Positions 8,375 to 16,474 of a DNA stretch of 64,000 nt are shown here, piece after piece. A program made the translations under genes and the position numbers. Each line of letters opens with the position of its first letter. Position 1 is the first letter of the stretch. Source of the stretch: Nanohaloarchaea archaeon B1-Br10_U2g21 (GTDB taxonomy: Archaea; Nanohalarchaeota; Nanosalinia; Nanosalinales; Nanosalinaceae); the NCBI GenBank assembly GCA_001563915.1, contig LKMP01000002.1:1-64000 (forward strand), given 5' to 3'. The notes beneath the pieces were generated by a model. The model was given only the letters and a program-made list of their open reading frames with translations. It made no database searches and was not told the origin of the DNA.

Positions 8375-9712
8375 ATGAAGAAGTGGATTGTTCTCTTAGC
8401 AGGAGTCATTTTATTTACTGGAATAATTTCTGCTTTTGAAATAGAGATAGAAGATGTCAACGATCGAGCCACAACAGATGACTCTGGCGAATTTAAGATA
8501 CACATAGAAAATACTGCAAATGAGTATCGAACTTTCCAGATGAATGTTCTAGACTACCATCGGCGCTGGTATTCTCATGAAAGAAGAGCAACTATAGAAC
8601 CTCAAGATTCAGCGTATTTTAACCTAACTGTAAGTCCCGGAGATGACGCCGTGCAAGACCTATACAGAACTCAGTTCTCAATCACAGATCTTGAGACAGA
8701 TGAACGCAAAACGGACAGCATAAGATTCAGAGTAGTAAGAGATAGAAATCTGAACTTGGACTCCTACAGCATTGAAGAAAATGCACTGGAGCCTGGAGAA
8801 ACAGTAGAAGTTTCAGCTACGGTCAGAAATGTAGGTTCTTCCACCCTTGAAAATGAAACACTCACATTTGAGACCTTAAACAATAGTAAATCTTCTGAAC
8901 TCGATCCTTTAACAGCCGGAGGGCTTAGAACAGTTACCGAAGAGTTTGAAATCAATGATTCTGAGTCTCCAGGTGTGAAAAAGGCCGTATTAGACGTTGA
9001 AGGCCGCGAATACATTGAAGAATTCAATATTTCTGAAATCGTGGATATAAGAGAGTATAGTGAGACTGATAATCGTATTTTTGTAGTGCATGAAGATTTA
9101 GAATTTGAGAACTTTGGAAACCTTGAGGAAACACACGTCTACGAGCGCGAAGTACCAAGCTATTTAGCACCCGTATTTTACGCGCCTGATGCGGAAGAAA
9201 AAGACTCTGACTCAGGTAAACTTTACAGATGGGAGTTTGAACTTGCTCCAGGAGAAAGTGAAACATTATCGATGCGTACAGATTACTGGATACCTATTAC
9301 CGGCCTAGTTATTTTGTTAGCAGGATTTATTGGTTTAAAAAAGCTGACTTCTAGCGTCAAAGTCTTGAAAACTGTTGAATCCATAGATGGAAAGATAAAC
9401 ATAACTATAGAAGTTGAAAACGATAGCTCAAAGGTATTTAATGACGTTGTTCTTGAAGAATTTATCCCAAACGTTCTAGATGTTAATACAAGCTTTGATA
9501 TGGCGAATCCTGAAGTTAAACATTCAAAGGACGGCAGTAGTTTAAAATGGTGGATTAACGAGCTAGAGCCCGGCGATCAAAGAATTTTCAAATATTCTGT
9601 TACCCCTAAAGTTGAAGTTGAAGAAGGTATAACTATAAGGCCATCAGTGCTTAAAGAGGGCGAAAAAGAACTTGCTTCAAGCCAAGAAATTGAGGCAAAG
9701 TTTAACTTGTAA
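8375..9712 (+). CDS. Membrane-anchored surface protein with CARDB/NEW3-like beta domains
   Basis: 445 residues: signal peptide at 1-20, about 280 extracellular residues in repeated immunoglobulin-like blocks (IENTANEYRTF..., LEPGETVEVSATVRNVGSS), a membrane helix near 303-323 (WIPITGLVILLAGFIGL), and then, unusually, a further beta-sandwich of about 115 residues (VESIDGKINITIEVENDSS..., LEPGDQRIFKYSV) on the other side. This matches archaeal S-layer-associated COG1361-type proteins. TATATATAAG near 8348 puts the start at a leaderless position. Confidence 0.7.
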   Translation: MKKWIVLLAGVILFTGIISAFEIEIEDVNDRATTDDSGEFKIHIENTANEYRTFQMNVLDYHRRWYSHERRATIEPQDSAYFNLTVSPGDDAVQDLYRTQFSITDLETDERKTDSIRFRVVRDRNLNLDSYSIEENALEPGETVEVSATVRNVGSSTLENETLTFETLNNSKSSELDPLTAGGLRTVTEEFEINDSESPGVKKAVLDVEGREYIEEFNISEIVDIREYSETDNRIFVVHEDLEFENFGNLEETHVYEREVPSYLAPVFYAPDAEEKDSDSGKLYRWEFELAPGESETLSMRTDYWIPITGLVILLAGFIGLKKLTSSVKVLKTVESIDGKINITIEVENDSSKVFNDVVLEEFIPNVLDVNTSFDMANPEVKHSKDGSSLKWWINELEPGDQRIFKYSVTPKVEVEEGITIRPSVLKEGEKELASSQEIEAKFNL

Positions 9713-9777
9713 GAAGCAAAGTGCTGGTTATTATGTAATTAGTTGCAGGTTTCAAGATGTAACAATCACTTAATATC

Positions 9778-10428
9778 TTGAATCAGTATTTTTGGACTGT
9801 GTTACCTCTGAAAAACAGGGAAGATGCGGGAGAAAAGCTGAGAAGGCTAGTCTTAGATACAGAGGATTCTTTTGATGTATTTCTAGGAATAAATGAAGGC
9901 GGCGTCGTAGTAGGTGAAAAAATAGCTCGCGCCTTTAATAGACAAATAAACCTTGTGAAGGTCAAAAATTTTGGATTGCCTTCAGCCCCAACTCTAGATC
10001 TAGGAGCAGTAACAGATGAAGGTACTTTAAGTATTAACCCTGAAGTTGAAAGCGCAGTAACAGTTAAACCTGATTATGTAGCTGAAGTAGCTGATAAAAA
10101 AAGGTTTGAAGCCCGGAAATGTTATAGTAAGTATTGTAAAGGTCTTAAAAGACCTAGTTTGAAAAAAAGAGAGGTTTTTATTGTCGGAGATGGATCTCAA
10201 AGTATTTCAGCTTTAACAGCTGTTGTAGGTTATGCGAAAAAATCAGGCGCGTCAAAAATATGTCTAGGTACTTCGTTCTTATCGCACCAAGATATGGAGC
10301 TTCTCTCAAAATTAACAGATTCAGTAGTGGCTATTGAGAGTTCTAACTCATTTGGTTCAGTAGATGATTTTTACAGAGAATTAAGACCTCTGGATAAAGA
10401 AATAATGTCTGATATATTAGTCCAGTGA
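9778..10428 (+). CDS. Phosphoribosyltransferase-fold protein with altered PRPP loop
   Basis: 216 residues resembling the COG1926 predicted phosphoribosyltransferases: an N-terminal NREDAGEKL block, GINEGGVVVGEKIARAF at 38-53, and LPSAPTLDLGAVTDEGTL at 67-84. The PRPP-binding signature expected as DDG-x-ATG-x-T reads VGDGSQSISA at 136-145, losing one acidic residue and the Thr-Gly turn. Either the substrate differs or the protein has lost catalysis. The start is TTG at 9778 without a Shine-Dalgarno site. Confidence 0.65.
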   Translation: MNQYFWTVLPLKNREDAGEKLRRLVLDTEDSFDVFLGINEGGVVVGEKIARAFNRQINLVKVKNFGLPSAPTLDLGAVTDEGTLSINPEVESAVTVKPDYVAEVADKKRFEARKCYSKYCKGLKRPSLKKREVFIVGDGSQSISALTAVVGYAKKSGASKICLGTSFLSHQDMELLSKLTDSVVAIESSNSFGSVDDFYRELRPLDKEIMSDILVQ

Positions 10429-10470
10429 AAGCTAAGTAATAAAAAAGAAGGAAAATACGGAAGAGATGGC

Positions 10471-10617
10471 CTACTTTCCCGGCATATTTAAAATATTTAA
10501 TACCGCCCCTGCTGAGTAAGGTAGCCTAGCTCTATCGATCTGATAGATATTTAACTCATCTCCAACCGTCTGTGCTTCTAGCTCTGCCTCAAAAAGTCGT
10601 TTGTTTGCGTCAATAAT
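10471..10617 (-). pseudogene. Short coding remnant lacking a start codon
   Basis: A 48-codon open frame closes at TAG 10471-10473 and reads like real protein (KRLFEAELEAQTVGDELN, then YQIDRARLPYSAGAVLNIL). It has no ATG, GTG or TTG in frame before the upstream stop; the frame begins with ACG-ATT-ATT. It is therefore either a 5'-truncated gene or an unusual ATT start. The remaining spacer up to 10744 has no other feature. I do not recognise the family. Confidence 0.4.
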
Positions 10618-10744
10618 CGTTCACCTCACCTTCAACCTCTGCTCACCATCCGATTTTCAAGCCAGATGAATTTGCTGGATAAAGAATAGATTATAGCTAA
10701 TTAATAAGGTTATTATAATGCCAGACATGCAAAAAATTGTACCT

Positions 10745-11248
10745 TTAGGCCTCAAGTTTGTCCCAGAGTCTAATTAACTCTGTGTAAAGTAATACTGCCG
10801 CAGGAAGAAAGATGAGCAAGATTATACCTTCTAGAGAACTAAGGAATGCTACTAAGAATCCTAGTAACGGTACTGTGAGCATCTCTACTCTAAAAGCATT
10901 AGAGTCACTAAGCCATATGGCGCCTTCACCATCAGCATCTCTAACGTTTAATTCTCTTTCGCCATCTTCAACTCTATCATCTAGCACTGTACGTGTTAAA
11001 ATTTCTCTTTCTCCTGTTTCTTCATTCTCATGAATAAACGAGGCCGTGCTTCCAGGTCTAACTTGATATTCTGTACCTGATTGCATGAAAACAAGCGTTC
11101 CTGAAGATATTCCATTTAGATCATCTCCAGATGCTACAAAGCTATTTGAAGCTCCTATAACATGTGGGAATTGATAAAAAAATAGCACCACTATTGAGAT
11201 AACTAATACGCTTCCAGCTGCTTTTCGATAGCCTCCTGTGAAATTCAT
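10745..11248 (-). CDS. Signal-peptidase-I-like membrane protein without catalytic residues
   Basis: About 167 residues from the internal ATG, preceded by AGGGA. One helix lies near the N terminus and two at the C terminus. Between them is a beta region whose layout follows S26 signal peptidases: SNSFVASGDDLNGISSGTLVFM corresponds to the SGSMxPTL...GDLV block, followed by a THRVV-like ILTRTVLDD and a DADGEGAIWLSDSN element. The nucleophile Ser-Met is replaced (FVASG) and no general-base Lys is evident, so it is probably not a peptidase. Haloarchaea also carry degenerate paralogs. Confidence 0.5.
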   Translation of the reverse strand: MNFTGGYRKAAGSVLVISIVVLFFYQFPHVIGASNSFVASGDDLNGISSGTLVFMQSGTEYQVRPGSTASFIHENEETGEREILTRTVLDDRVEDGERELNVRDADGEGAIWLSDSNAFRVEMLTVPLLGFLVAFLSSLEGIILLIFLPAAVLLYTELIRLWDKLEA

Positions 11249-11335
11249 TATAATCCCTCTTAACATGTTAGAAGAAAGAAAGAAAGGTAGAGCTCAAGAA
11301 GTCTCGTACCGCACCAGACTCCTCTTATTGCTCAT

Positions 11336-12121
11336 TTAGTAACCTTTCTTGTCTTTCTTATCGTCCTTCTTGTCGTCTTCCTTCTTGTCGTCTTCCTTCT
11401 TCTCTTCTTCTACTTTCTCGTCCTTCTTGTCTTGTTCTTTCTTCTTGTCCTTCTTCTCTTCTTCTACCTTCTTGTCTTCGTCAGATACCTTCTTGTCCTT
11501 CTCTTTGTCATCTACGTGCTTTCCTTCTTCGTAGGACTTCTTGTCATCTGAGTCTTTGCTGCTCTTGTCTGTCTTAGATTCTTTCTTATCGGATGAAGAA
11601 TCCTTTGAGTCATGTTTCTGTGTGTAGTCACTCTTGTCTACGTCATCCCATTCACGTTCGATGTGGATGCTCTCAGATCCAGCTCTCTGGCTGAATTCGG
11701 ACTTGTCAAGCTTCTTCATTAGCTGATCGACAGCTTTCTTCTCGTGCTTGTACATGTCCTTATACTCATCTACCTTCTTCTCAGCAGATTCGTACTTGTT
11801 CTTGTACTGATCTAGCTTATGCTTCTTGTCACTGTACTTACTCTTGTAATCACTTTTCTCATACTTCTTCTTCTCATAACTGTCCTCGAACTTCTTCCTG
11901 TCTTCCTCTAACTTAGTGACCTTATCTCTTTTCTCATCTACTTGCTTGTCATGATCCTTCTTCATGTCCTTCTGCTTGTCCTTCATGTCATGGAAGTTCG
12001 CTTTGTAGTAGTCCTTGTCCTTGTCAGATGTGTCTTGGAACTGGCTACCCGCAGTTGCTAGACCTGCAAGGCCTATAACGAGACCTATAACGACTATTGA
12101 GACTGTAACTTGTTTATTCAT
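11336..12121 (-). CDS. Secreted Lys/Asp/Glu-rich rod-like protein
   Basis: 261 residues from the ATG at 12121, which has GGGAGG 8 bases upstream. A signal peptide (to about ATAGSQF) is followed by a charged region with heptad-like spacing, probably coiled coil to about residue 140, a short less-charged block (EFSQRAGSESIHIEREWDD), then a low-complexity tail built almost only of K, D, E and S in units such as KKEDDKKED. The high lysine content is unlike the rest of this acidic proteome. A secreted structural or attachment role is plausible; no enzyme domain is visible. Confidence 0.65.
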   Translation of the reverse strand: MNKQVTVSIVVIGLVIGLAGLATAGSQFQDTSDKDKDYYKANFHDMKDKQKDMKKDHDKQVDEKRDKVTKLEEDRKKFEDSYEKKKYEKSDYKSKYSDKKHKLDQYKNKYESAEKKVDEYKDMYKHEKKAVDQLMKKLDKSEFSQRAGSESIHIEREWDDVDKSDYTQKHDSKDSSSDKKESKTDKSSKDSDDKKSYEEGKHVDDKEKDKKVSDEDKKVEEEKKDKKKEQDKKDEKVEEEKKEDDKKEDDKKDDKKDKKGY

Positions 12122-12473
12122 TATATTCACCTCCCTATAATTGAAACCTGTTTTTAGCGATATTCACAGGTAAACGCTGGGGATCATTGCCCCCGTAGCT
12201 CGATTTTACGAAAAACAAATTCCTTATATGCGGATTAAGACGGCAAAAAATGTTTTGCAACAGCCTATTAATTTTCTGAAGTCTTTTCAGATCATTTTTG
12301 TTACTTAACATTGACTGAATCAGTCCTTCATCCCCCATGGCCAGAAATTACTCGAGGATTTATAATATCTTTATTACAGAAACAAGCTTATTAGAGAGCT
12401 CTATATTGCGAATAATCTTGATACAATCAATTAAATATGGTTCAAATAGCTCTAAGAAAACTATAGTATTTTT
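12122..12473 (-). promoter_or_regulatory. Promoter and structured 5' leader of the Lys-rich secreted protein
   Basis: On the minus strand CATATAAGGA (12230-12221) is a good TATA box. Initiation about 26 bases on would give a leader of roughly 75 bases before the ATG at 12121. That leader contains a hairpin with GGGG at 12179-12182 facing CCCCC at 12190-12194, and ends in the strong Shine-Dalgarno site at 12130-12135. The remainder, 12231-12473, is AT-rich and shows no gene. Confidence 0.45.
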
Positions 12474-12797
12474 TCACATGTTTTCAGATAGATTATTGCC
12501 TCTTTCTCCCAATTTTCGTTGTTGCTTTTCTACTTCTCTGTAGGCACTTGATAGTGGATCCACTATATCACGTCCTCCTTCAGTGAAAGTCACTATCTTT
12601 TTCCTCCCTTTAGGCTCAAACTGTACTAACTCATAGTCTTTCATTCTATTCAAAACCTTCACTGTATGAGCATAAGTTGCTCCTACATCCTTTGAGAGCT
12701 TTCGAGCATAGCTTTCATCTCTGCCTGCAACGTTAATCATAATTCGGACAGGTTTTACCTTGAAAAAAAGTTTCTCAATCTCATTATCACTTTCCAT
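12474..12797 (-). CDS. Winged-helix regulator, paralog of the next upstream gene
   Basis: 107 residues from the ATG at 12797 (a GTG at 12809 is in frame). A MarR/ArsR-like winged helix: KPVRIMINVA, the recognition-helix region ATYAHTVKVLNRMKDYELV at 40-58, and a basic wing KGRKKIVTFTEGG. It shares TYAHTVK and GRKKI with the protein at 12889-13170, so the two arose by duplication. The target is unknown. Confidence 0.7.
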   Translation of the reverse strand: MESDNEIEKLFFKVKPVRIMINVAGRDESYARKLSKDVGATYAHTVKVLNRMKDYELVQFEPKGRKKIVTFTEGGRDIVDPLSSAYREVEKQQRKLGERGNNLSENM

Positions 12798-12888
12798 CTG
12801 CACAACCACAATAAACCCTATTCAGCCTTATTAATAGAGTTATAAATTCTAGAATATAATAAAAAAAGTTCAAAAAATGGCATTTATT

Positions 12889-13170
12889 TTAACTCCATCT
12901 ATCCCCTCCCTCCAATTTTTCTAACAGCTCCATGAAGTGATCAGCGTACTCTTGTCCTTTCTCGGTAAGCACCAAGATCTTTTTTCTACCCTTTTTTTCA
13001 GTTTCTATGATCCCCTTCTCTTCAAAACAAGAAGTAATCTTCACTGTATGTGCGTACGTAGTGTCAATCTTTTTTGAGATGAGACTGCAATAAACATCCT
13101 CTCTATTTTGTCTAATAGTGACTAACGCTAGCACTGGCTTTTCCTTCAGGAAAAAACTTTTTTCATTCAT
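12889..13170 (-). CDS. Winged-helix regulator, paralog of the 12474-12797 gene
   Basis: 93 residues with the order helix - TYAHTVKI (38-45) - wing KKGRKKILVLTEKG, parallel to its downstream paralog. The ATG at 13170 overlaps the stop of the upstream gene (TAGTGATG), indicating translational coupling. Three cysteines are present, two of them in or near the recognition region (YCSL, TSCFE), which might make it redox- or metal-responsive (inference). Confidence 0.7.
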   Translation of the reverse strand: MNEKSFFLKEKPVLALVTIRQNREDVYCSLISKKIDTTYAHTVKITSCFEEKGIIETEKKGRKKILVLTEKGQEYADHFMELLEKLEGGDRWS

Positions 13171-13172
13171 CA

Positions 13173-13460
13173 CTAAGCCACCTCTCCTGAAACACCTCTA
13201 TCTAGCCGTTCATAAAATTCGTCGAAAACCACACCCTCATCGTTCAAACGATGACCAATTCTTAAACTGTAACGACCTCCCGGCGCCACATCAGTATATT
13301 TACTCATATTGAAGACGGTAGAACAGTCTATTAAGCCCTCTAAAACACTTATTACTCTCGAATTCATTTCATAATCTACTTGATATGTAGAGCGTCTATT
13401 CGCTTCTTCGGAAGCATGCATAGCTCTTGACTCAAGATCAAAGTAGCAGTATTCTAACAA
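13173..13460 (-). CDS. Hypothetical protein, first gene of a regulator operon
   Basis: 95 residues from a TTG at 13460 with AGGAG 8 bases upstream. No membrane segment and no recognised motif; a central block SRVISVLEGLIDCSTVFNM and a basic/Gly-rich APGGRYSLRIGHRL. Its stop codon overlaps the start of the winged-helix gene, so the two are made together, and it may be the sensor or partner of that regulator. Confidence 0.55.
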   Translation of the reverse strand: MLEYCYFDLESRAMHASEEANRRSTYQVDYEMNSRVISVLEGLIDCSTVFNMSKYTDVAPGGRYSLRIGHRLNDEGVVFDEFYERLDRGVSGEVA

Positions 13461-13842
13461 GCAGGGATCTCCTCCATTGAATAGTTATTAGATTTTGAAC
13501 CTAACCTTCTATATACATCATAGATAGTGCTAAACTGAATTGCTATCATATAATTCACGCATACGACTATGAATGAGTCCCATATTCTTAAAGGTCTATA
13601 TAATGCAGTATATAGTTAAACAAACTCAATAGAAAACTGTTTAAACTAATATAGACAACAGTAAAATGCTTAGATATTCTCTAAATCTCAAATACATACT
13701 TTATCATAGACATTAGTTACTCTTCGACAACAAACCAAGAAAACCTCTTCTTTCGGCGAGAGATGAAAAAACTCCATTGATCCAATACTTAAATTTTGGC
13801 CCCCTCAAACAATTTGTACCCTGCCATAAAAGAAGGTTTTAT
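13461..13842. other. AT-rich spacer before tRNA-Tyr
   Basis: Contains TATA-like stretches (TATATAATG near 13599 and TATATAG near 13610) but no ORF with a credible start. The minus-strand operon promoter probably lies at its left end. I see no structured RNA other than the tRNA that follows. Confidence 0.5.
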
Positions 13843-13916
13843 CCCGGCTTAGCTCAGCCTGGCAGAGCGGCCGACTGTAGATCGGCTTGTCCCAGGTTCA
13901 AATCCTGGAGCCGGGA
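13843..13916 (+). tRNA. tRNA-Tyr (anticodon GTA)
   Basis: Acceptor CCCGGCT at 13843-13849 pairs with AGCCGGG at 13909-13915; discriminator A13916. Anticodon arm GCCGA/TCGGC encloses CTGTAGA, giving GTA. The first pair is C1-G72, the identity pair of archaeal tRNA-Tyr. No intron. Confidence 0.93.
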
Positions 13917-14171
13917 AACCTTCACGCTTTCTCAATCTCTGCCTGCTCCGTAACTAACAGCACAGAACCTCTTTTTAGCCACCGACATGACTCTCCAAGC
14001 TAAAGATTCATACTAGCAAAAACATTAAGGCATCATTTAACCAAATAAACTCCTTCACCAAGGTTAGTAAGAAGATTTGGGCCTGACTTCGTACTGAGTT
14101 CGGAAAACCTGCTTTAAAAAGAAAACCTAGTACTTTGACAGAGGTGACTCGACTTGAACTCTGCCCAAACA

Positions 14172-14309
14172 ATGACTATGAAAAAGAAGCCTGAAAAACT
14201 CGGAACCTGCATCATCTGCGGTGAAATGGTCTTTACCAATGACGACTATCTTAAAGCTACAGAAGGCCACACGCATCACAGCTGCATAGCCAAAACAGAG
14301 GCCTTTTGA
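14172..14309 (+). CDS. 45-residue zinc-binding small protein
   Basis: A short ORF with Cys13-x-x-Cys16 (TCIICGE) and a C-terminal HTHHSC (His33, His35, His36, Cys38), sufficient for one zinc site. The N terminus is basic (KKKP), unusual in this proteome, which suggests nucleic-acid contact. It starts at ATG 14172, with an in-frame ATG two codons later. It lies alone between tRNA-Tyr and a regulator gene, and the family is not recognised. Confidence 0.6.
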   Translation: MTMKKKPEKLGTCIICGEMVFTNDDYLKATEGHTHHSCIAKTEAF

Positions 14310-14460
14310 GGGCCATTCAAATCTTTTTCTTTCTATTACGGATAAAATTCAGCCCTGTCTTATATTTATGAAGTATGAGTCCATATTCCCCCTCTCTTTA
14401 TTTAAGACAAGGCCTAATTTATTGGTATAAACAGATAAATCCAATGACCCTGATCATAGA

Positions 14461-14754
14461 ATGCAGAACTTTGAGAAAATACTCTGGTGGCTTATCGGCG
14501 GAACAAGAGGAGGTAAAAACAGATTGAGAATCATAATGACTTTAGATGAGCAACCTATGAATGCAAATCAGCTATCAGAAGACCTTGATCTTGATTACAA
14601 AACAGTTCAGCATCATCTCAGGTTGATGGAAAAGCATCATGTGATAACTACGATGGGAGAAGGCTACGGCAAGAACTATTTTTTAACGGATCAAATGGAA
14701 GCAAATCTTGATAAGTTAAAAGACATAGCCGATAAGTCTGGAGTGGAAATATGA
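14461..14754 (+). CDS. ArsR-type winged-helix regulator coupled to a membrane protein
   Basis: 97 residues. RLRIIMTLDEQPMNANQLSE, then LDLDYKTVQHHLRLMEKHHVI near 41-62 is a textbook helix-turn-helix with recognition helix, and GEGYGKNYFLTD is the wing. The stop overlaps the next gene by four bases (ATGA), so the regulator and a four-helix membrane protein are translated together. This pairing of a small winged helix with a small membrane protein recurs in archaea; the signal is unknown. Confidence 0.75.
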   Translation: MQNFEKILWWLIGGTRGGKNRLRIIMTLDEQPMNANQLSEDLDLDYKTVQHHLRLMEKHHVITTMGEGYGKNYFLTDQMEANLDKLKDIADKSGVEI

Positions 14755-15161
14755 AATACGGCGATAAACTAAAAGAGAACCTGAACAGTTTCAACATTAC
14801 AATTGCCACAGGCATGATAATAGCTGCAATAACCGCTTACGTTGCAACCAACACTTTTTTCGTAGCTAGCCCGCTCTTAGAAAATGTTTTAGTAGCTAAA
14901 GTAGTTTTTACATCTTTTAATATCGTAATACTTTCAGCACTAACATACAATTACCTCAAAATATACCGCGAAGTACCCACCTCAATGTCAAGAGGCTTAG
15001 CAATTTTTAGCGCCGCACTACTACTATATGCAGTTACAGCTAGCCCTATACTCCACTTATTAGCAGGTTTTGAAGGTATAACTATAGGCGTTTTTACATA
15101 TGTGCCTGATATGTTTGTGACTATAGCTGGAACAATCATACTCTACGAAAGTTACAAGTAG
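14751..15161 (+). CDS. Four-helix membrane protein, partner of a winged-helix regulator
   Basis: 136 residues with hydrophobic segments near 16-36, 47-67, 82-102 and 112-132 and short charged N and C termini. No enzymatic motif. It starts inside the stop of the ArsR-like gene, so it is probably the membrane sensor or effector of that regulator (inference from coupling). Confidence 0.7.
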   Translation: MKYGDKLKENLNSFNITIATGMIIAAITAYVATNTFFVASPLLENVLVAKVVFTSFNIVILSALTYNYLKIYREVPTSMSRGLAIFSAALLLYAVTASPILHLLAGFEGITIGVFTYVPDMFVTIAGTIILYESYK

Positions 15162-15267
15162 AGGCATTAAAAATCAGATCTTTTTCTTCTGCATCATGTC
15201 TCAGAATTTCCAGAATCTTATTGATCTAAACATCGCTAAATAAAAAAATAGAAAAGTAATTGAATCC

Positions 15268-15837
15268 ATGGAGTTCCAGGACAAATACGCCGATTTCTTT
15301 GAAACGGTACATCCTGACTATTTTGATCAGAAACTATTCGTACCAGGATTTGGATGTGAAGAGTCAAAATATGCGTTAATAGGTGAAGCGCCTGGCGCTA
15401 ACGAAGTAAAACAGGGCAAACCCTTTGTAGGTCGAGCAGGGAAAAGACTTGACGAAATACTCTCTAATATAGGAGTAAAACGTTCTGAACTCTATATAAC
15501 CAACTTAGTTAAAGTACGCCCTCCTAACAATCGCAACCCAACAAAGAAAGAAATAGCTGCATGGGCCCCACTACTGAGAGAAGAAATAGACTCAGTTAAA
15601 CCTGAAATAATCATAACTCTAGGCAACTTTGCTTCTCGTCAGATGCTTGACACCAGCAAAGGTATTTCACAGATTCACGGCCGAATCTTTACAAGAGAAG
15701 GTCTTAAAATCATGCCAACTTATCATCCTGCAGCAACACTTTATGACAGAAGTAAAGGTCCTGAACTTGAGAAAGATTTGAGAAAGGCCTTTCAAAAAGA
15801 AGAATCTGGACAGAGAAAGCTAGATGATCTAACCTAG
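15268..15837 (+). CDS. Family 4-like uracil-DNA glycosylase lacking the Fe-S cysteines
   Basis: 189 residues of the UDG superfamily. Motif GEAPGANE with GKPFVGRAGKRLDE (39-64) is the uracil-pocket block, ITNLVKVRPPNNRNPT (77-92) is the central block, and TYHPAA is the C-terminal catalytic loop. Family 4 enzymes bind a 4Fe-4S cluster through four Cys; here the two in the central region are Val83 and Trp99, and the N-terminal pair is reduced to the single Cys30. It should still excise uracil from DNA, but without a cluster. Confidence 0.85.
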   Translation: MEFQDKYADFFETVHPDYFDQKLFVPGFGCEESKYALIGEAPGANEVKQGKPFVGRAGKRLDEILSNIGVKRSELYITNLVKVRPPNNRNPTKKEIAAWAPLLREEIDSVKPEIIITLGNFASRQMLDTSKGISQIHGRIFTREGLKIMPTYHPAATLYDRSKGPELEKDLRKAFQKEESGQRKLDDLT

Positions 15838-16395
15838 TTCTGACTGATCTACTCTATTGAGGCCTGACTGTTCCGCATATTTTTCCAAAGACTCTGCAGC
15901 ACAGTTAGTATATCTCTCAGGATATTGGTTGATGTCTTCAAGAATTGAATTTACAGCTCTATACTCTGCATAAGCCACCTCGTCTGCTAGCTCTAAATCA
16001 TAGTTTTGCGTTGTAGAAAATACTGTAACATTCTGAGGATTATCTTCACAATCTTTAGTAAAACTGAATTCGTATTCTAACTCAGGTTTGAATGGAAGTT
16101 GTTCAGGCTCACAATTGTAAAGTTCTTCAGCATATTCTCTAATGGCTGCACACTCATAGCTTTCTCCTAGTTGAACGTGCCCAGCAGTTATTTCATATAA
16201 ACCTGGTTTTCTATTTTTGTCTTCAGACCTTTTCTGTATAAGTACATGCTCCTTTTTTCTGGATTTGAAGCTTAGAATTGAAACAGCCCTGCTTCTCCGC
16301 CCTTTTCTAGCACTAATAGTATTACGAGACATCTTCCCTACGATATTATCTTTTTTATCAACTACTGGAATCATCTCTTCATGTTCTTGACTCAT
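15829..16395 (-). CDS. Nudix hydrolase (IPP-isomerase-like branch)
   Basis: 188 residues with an intact Nudix box at 72-93 (G72, E78, R86-E87, E90-E91) in GHVQLGESYECAAIREYAEE. The N-terminal MIPVVDKKDNIVGKMSR resembles the Nudix group that includes isopentenyl-diphosphate isomerase and the YfcD-type hydrolases. It lacks the clear Cys/Glu catalytic pair of the isomerase in the expected places, so a pyrophosphohydrolase is the safer call. Its 3' end overlaps the UDG gene by nine bases. Confidence 0.8.
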   Translation of the reverse strand: MSQEHEEMIPVVDKKDNIVGKMSRNTISARKGRRSRAVSILSFKSRKKEHVLIQKRSEDKNRKPGLYEITAGHVQLGESYECAAIREYAEELYNCEPEQLPFKPELEYEFSFTKDCEDNPQNVTVFSTTQNYDLELADEVAYAEYRAVNSILEDINQYPERYTNCAAESLEKYAEQSGLNRVDQSELG

Positions 16396-16474
16396 ATTAT
16401 AACGTAATACTAAGTATTACGATTTGCTTTTATAGGTTGTCCTTACTAAAAAATGACTTCCCCCACCTATAAAC

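Noticed and set aside
11349-11534. Ser/Phe-rich open frame opposite the Lys/Asp/Glu-rich gene
   Set aside because: It is the antisense of the KKEDDKKED-type repeat; its composition simply mirrors that repeat and it has no promoter or ribosome site.
12135-12338. Minus-strand open frame in the leader region of the Lys-rich gene
   Set aside because: It spans the TATA box and hairpin, has unusual composition for this genome and no ribosome site.
15197-15244. 15-codon ORF after the four-helix membrane protein
   Set aside because: Too short, no TATA box at leaderless distance and no ribosome site.
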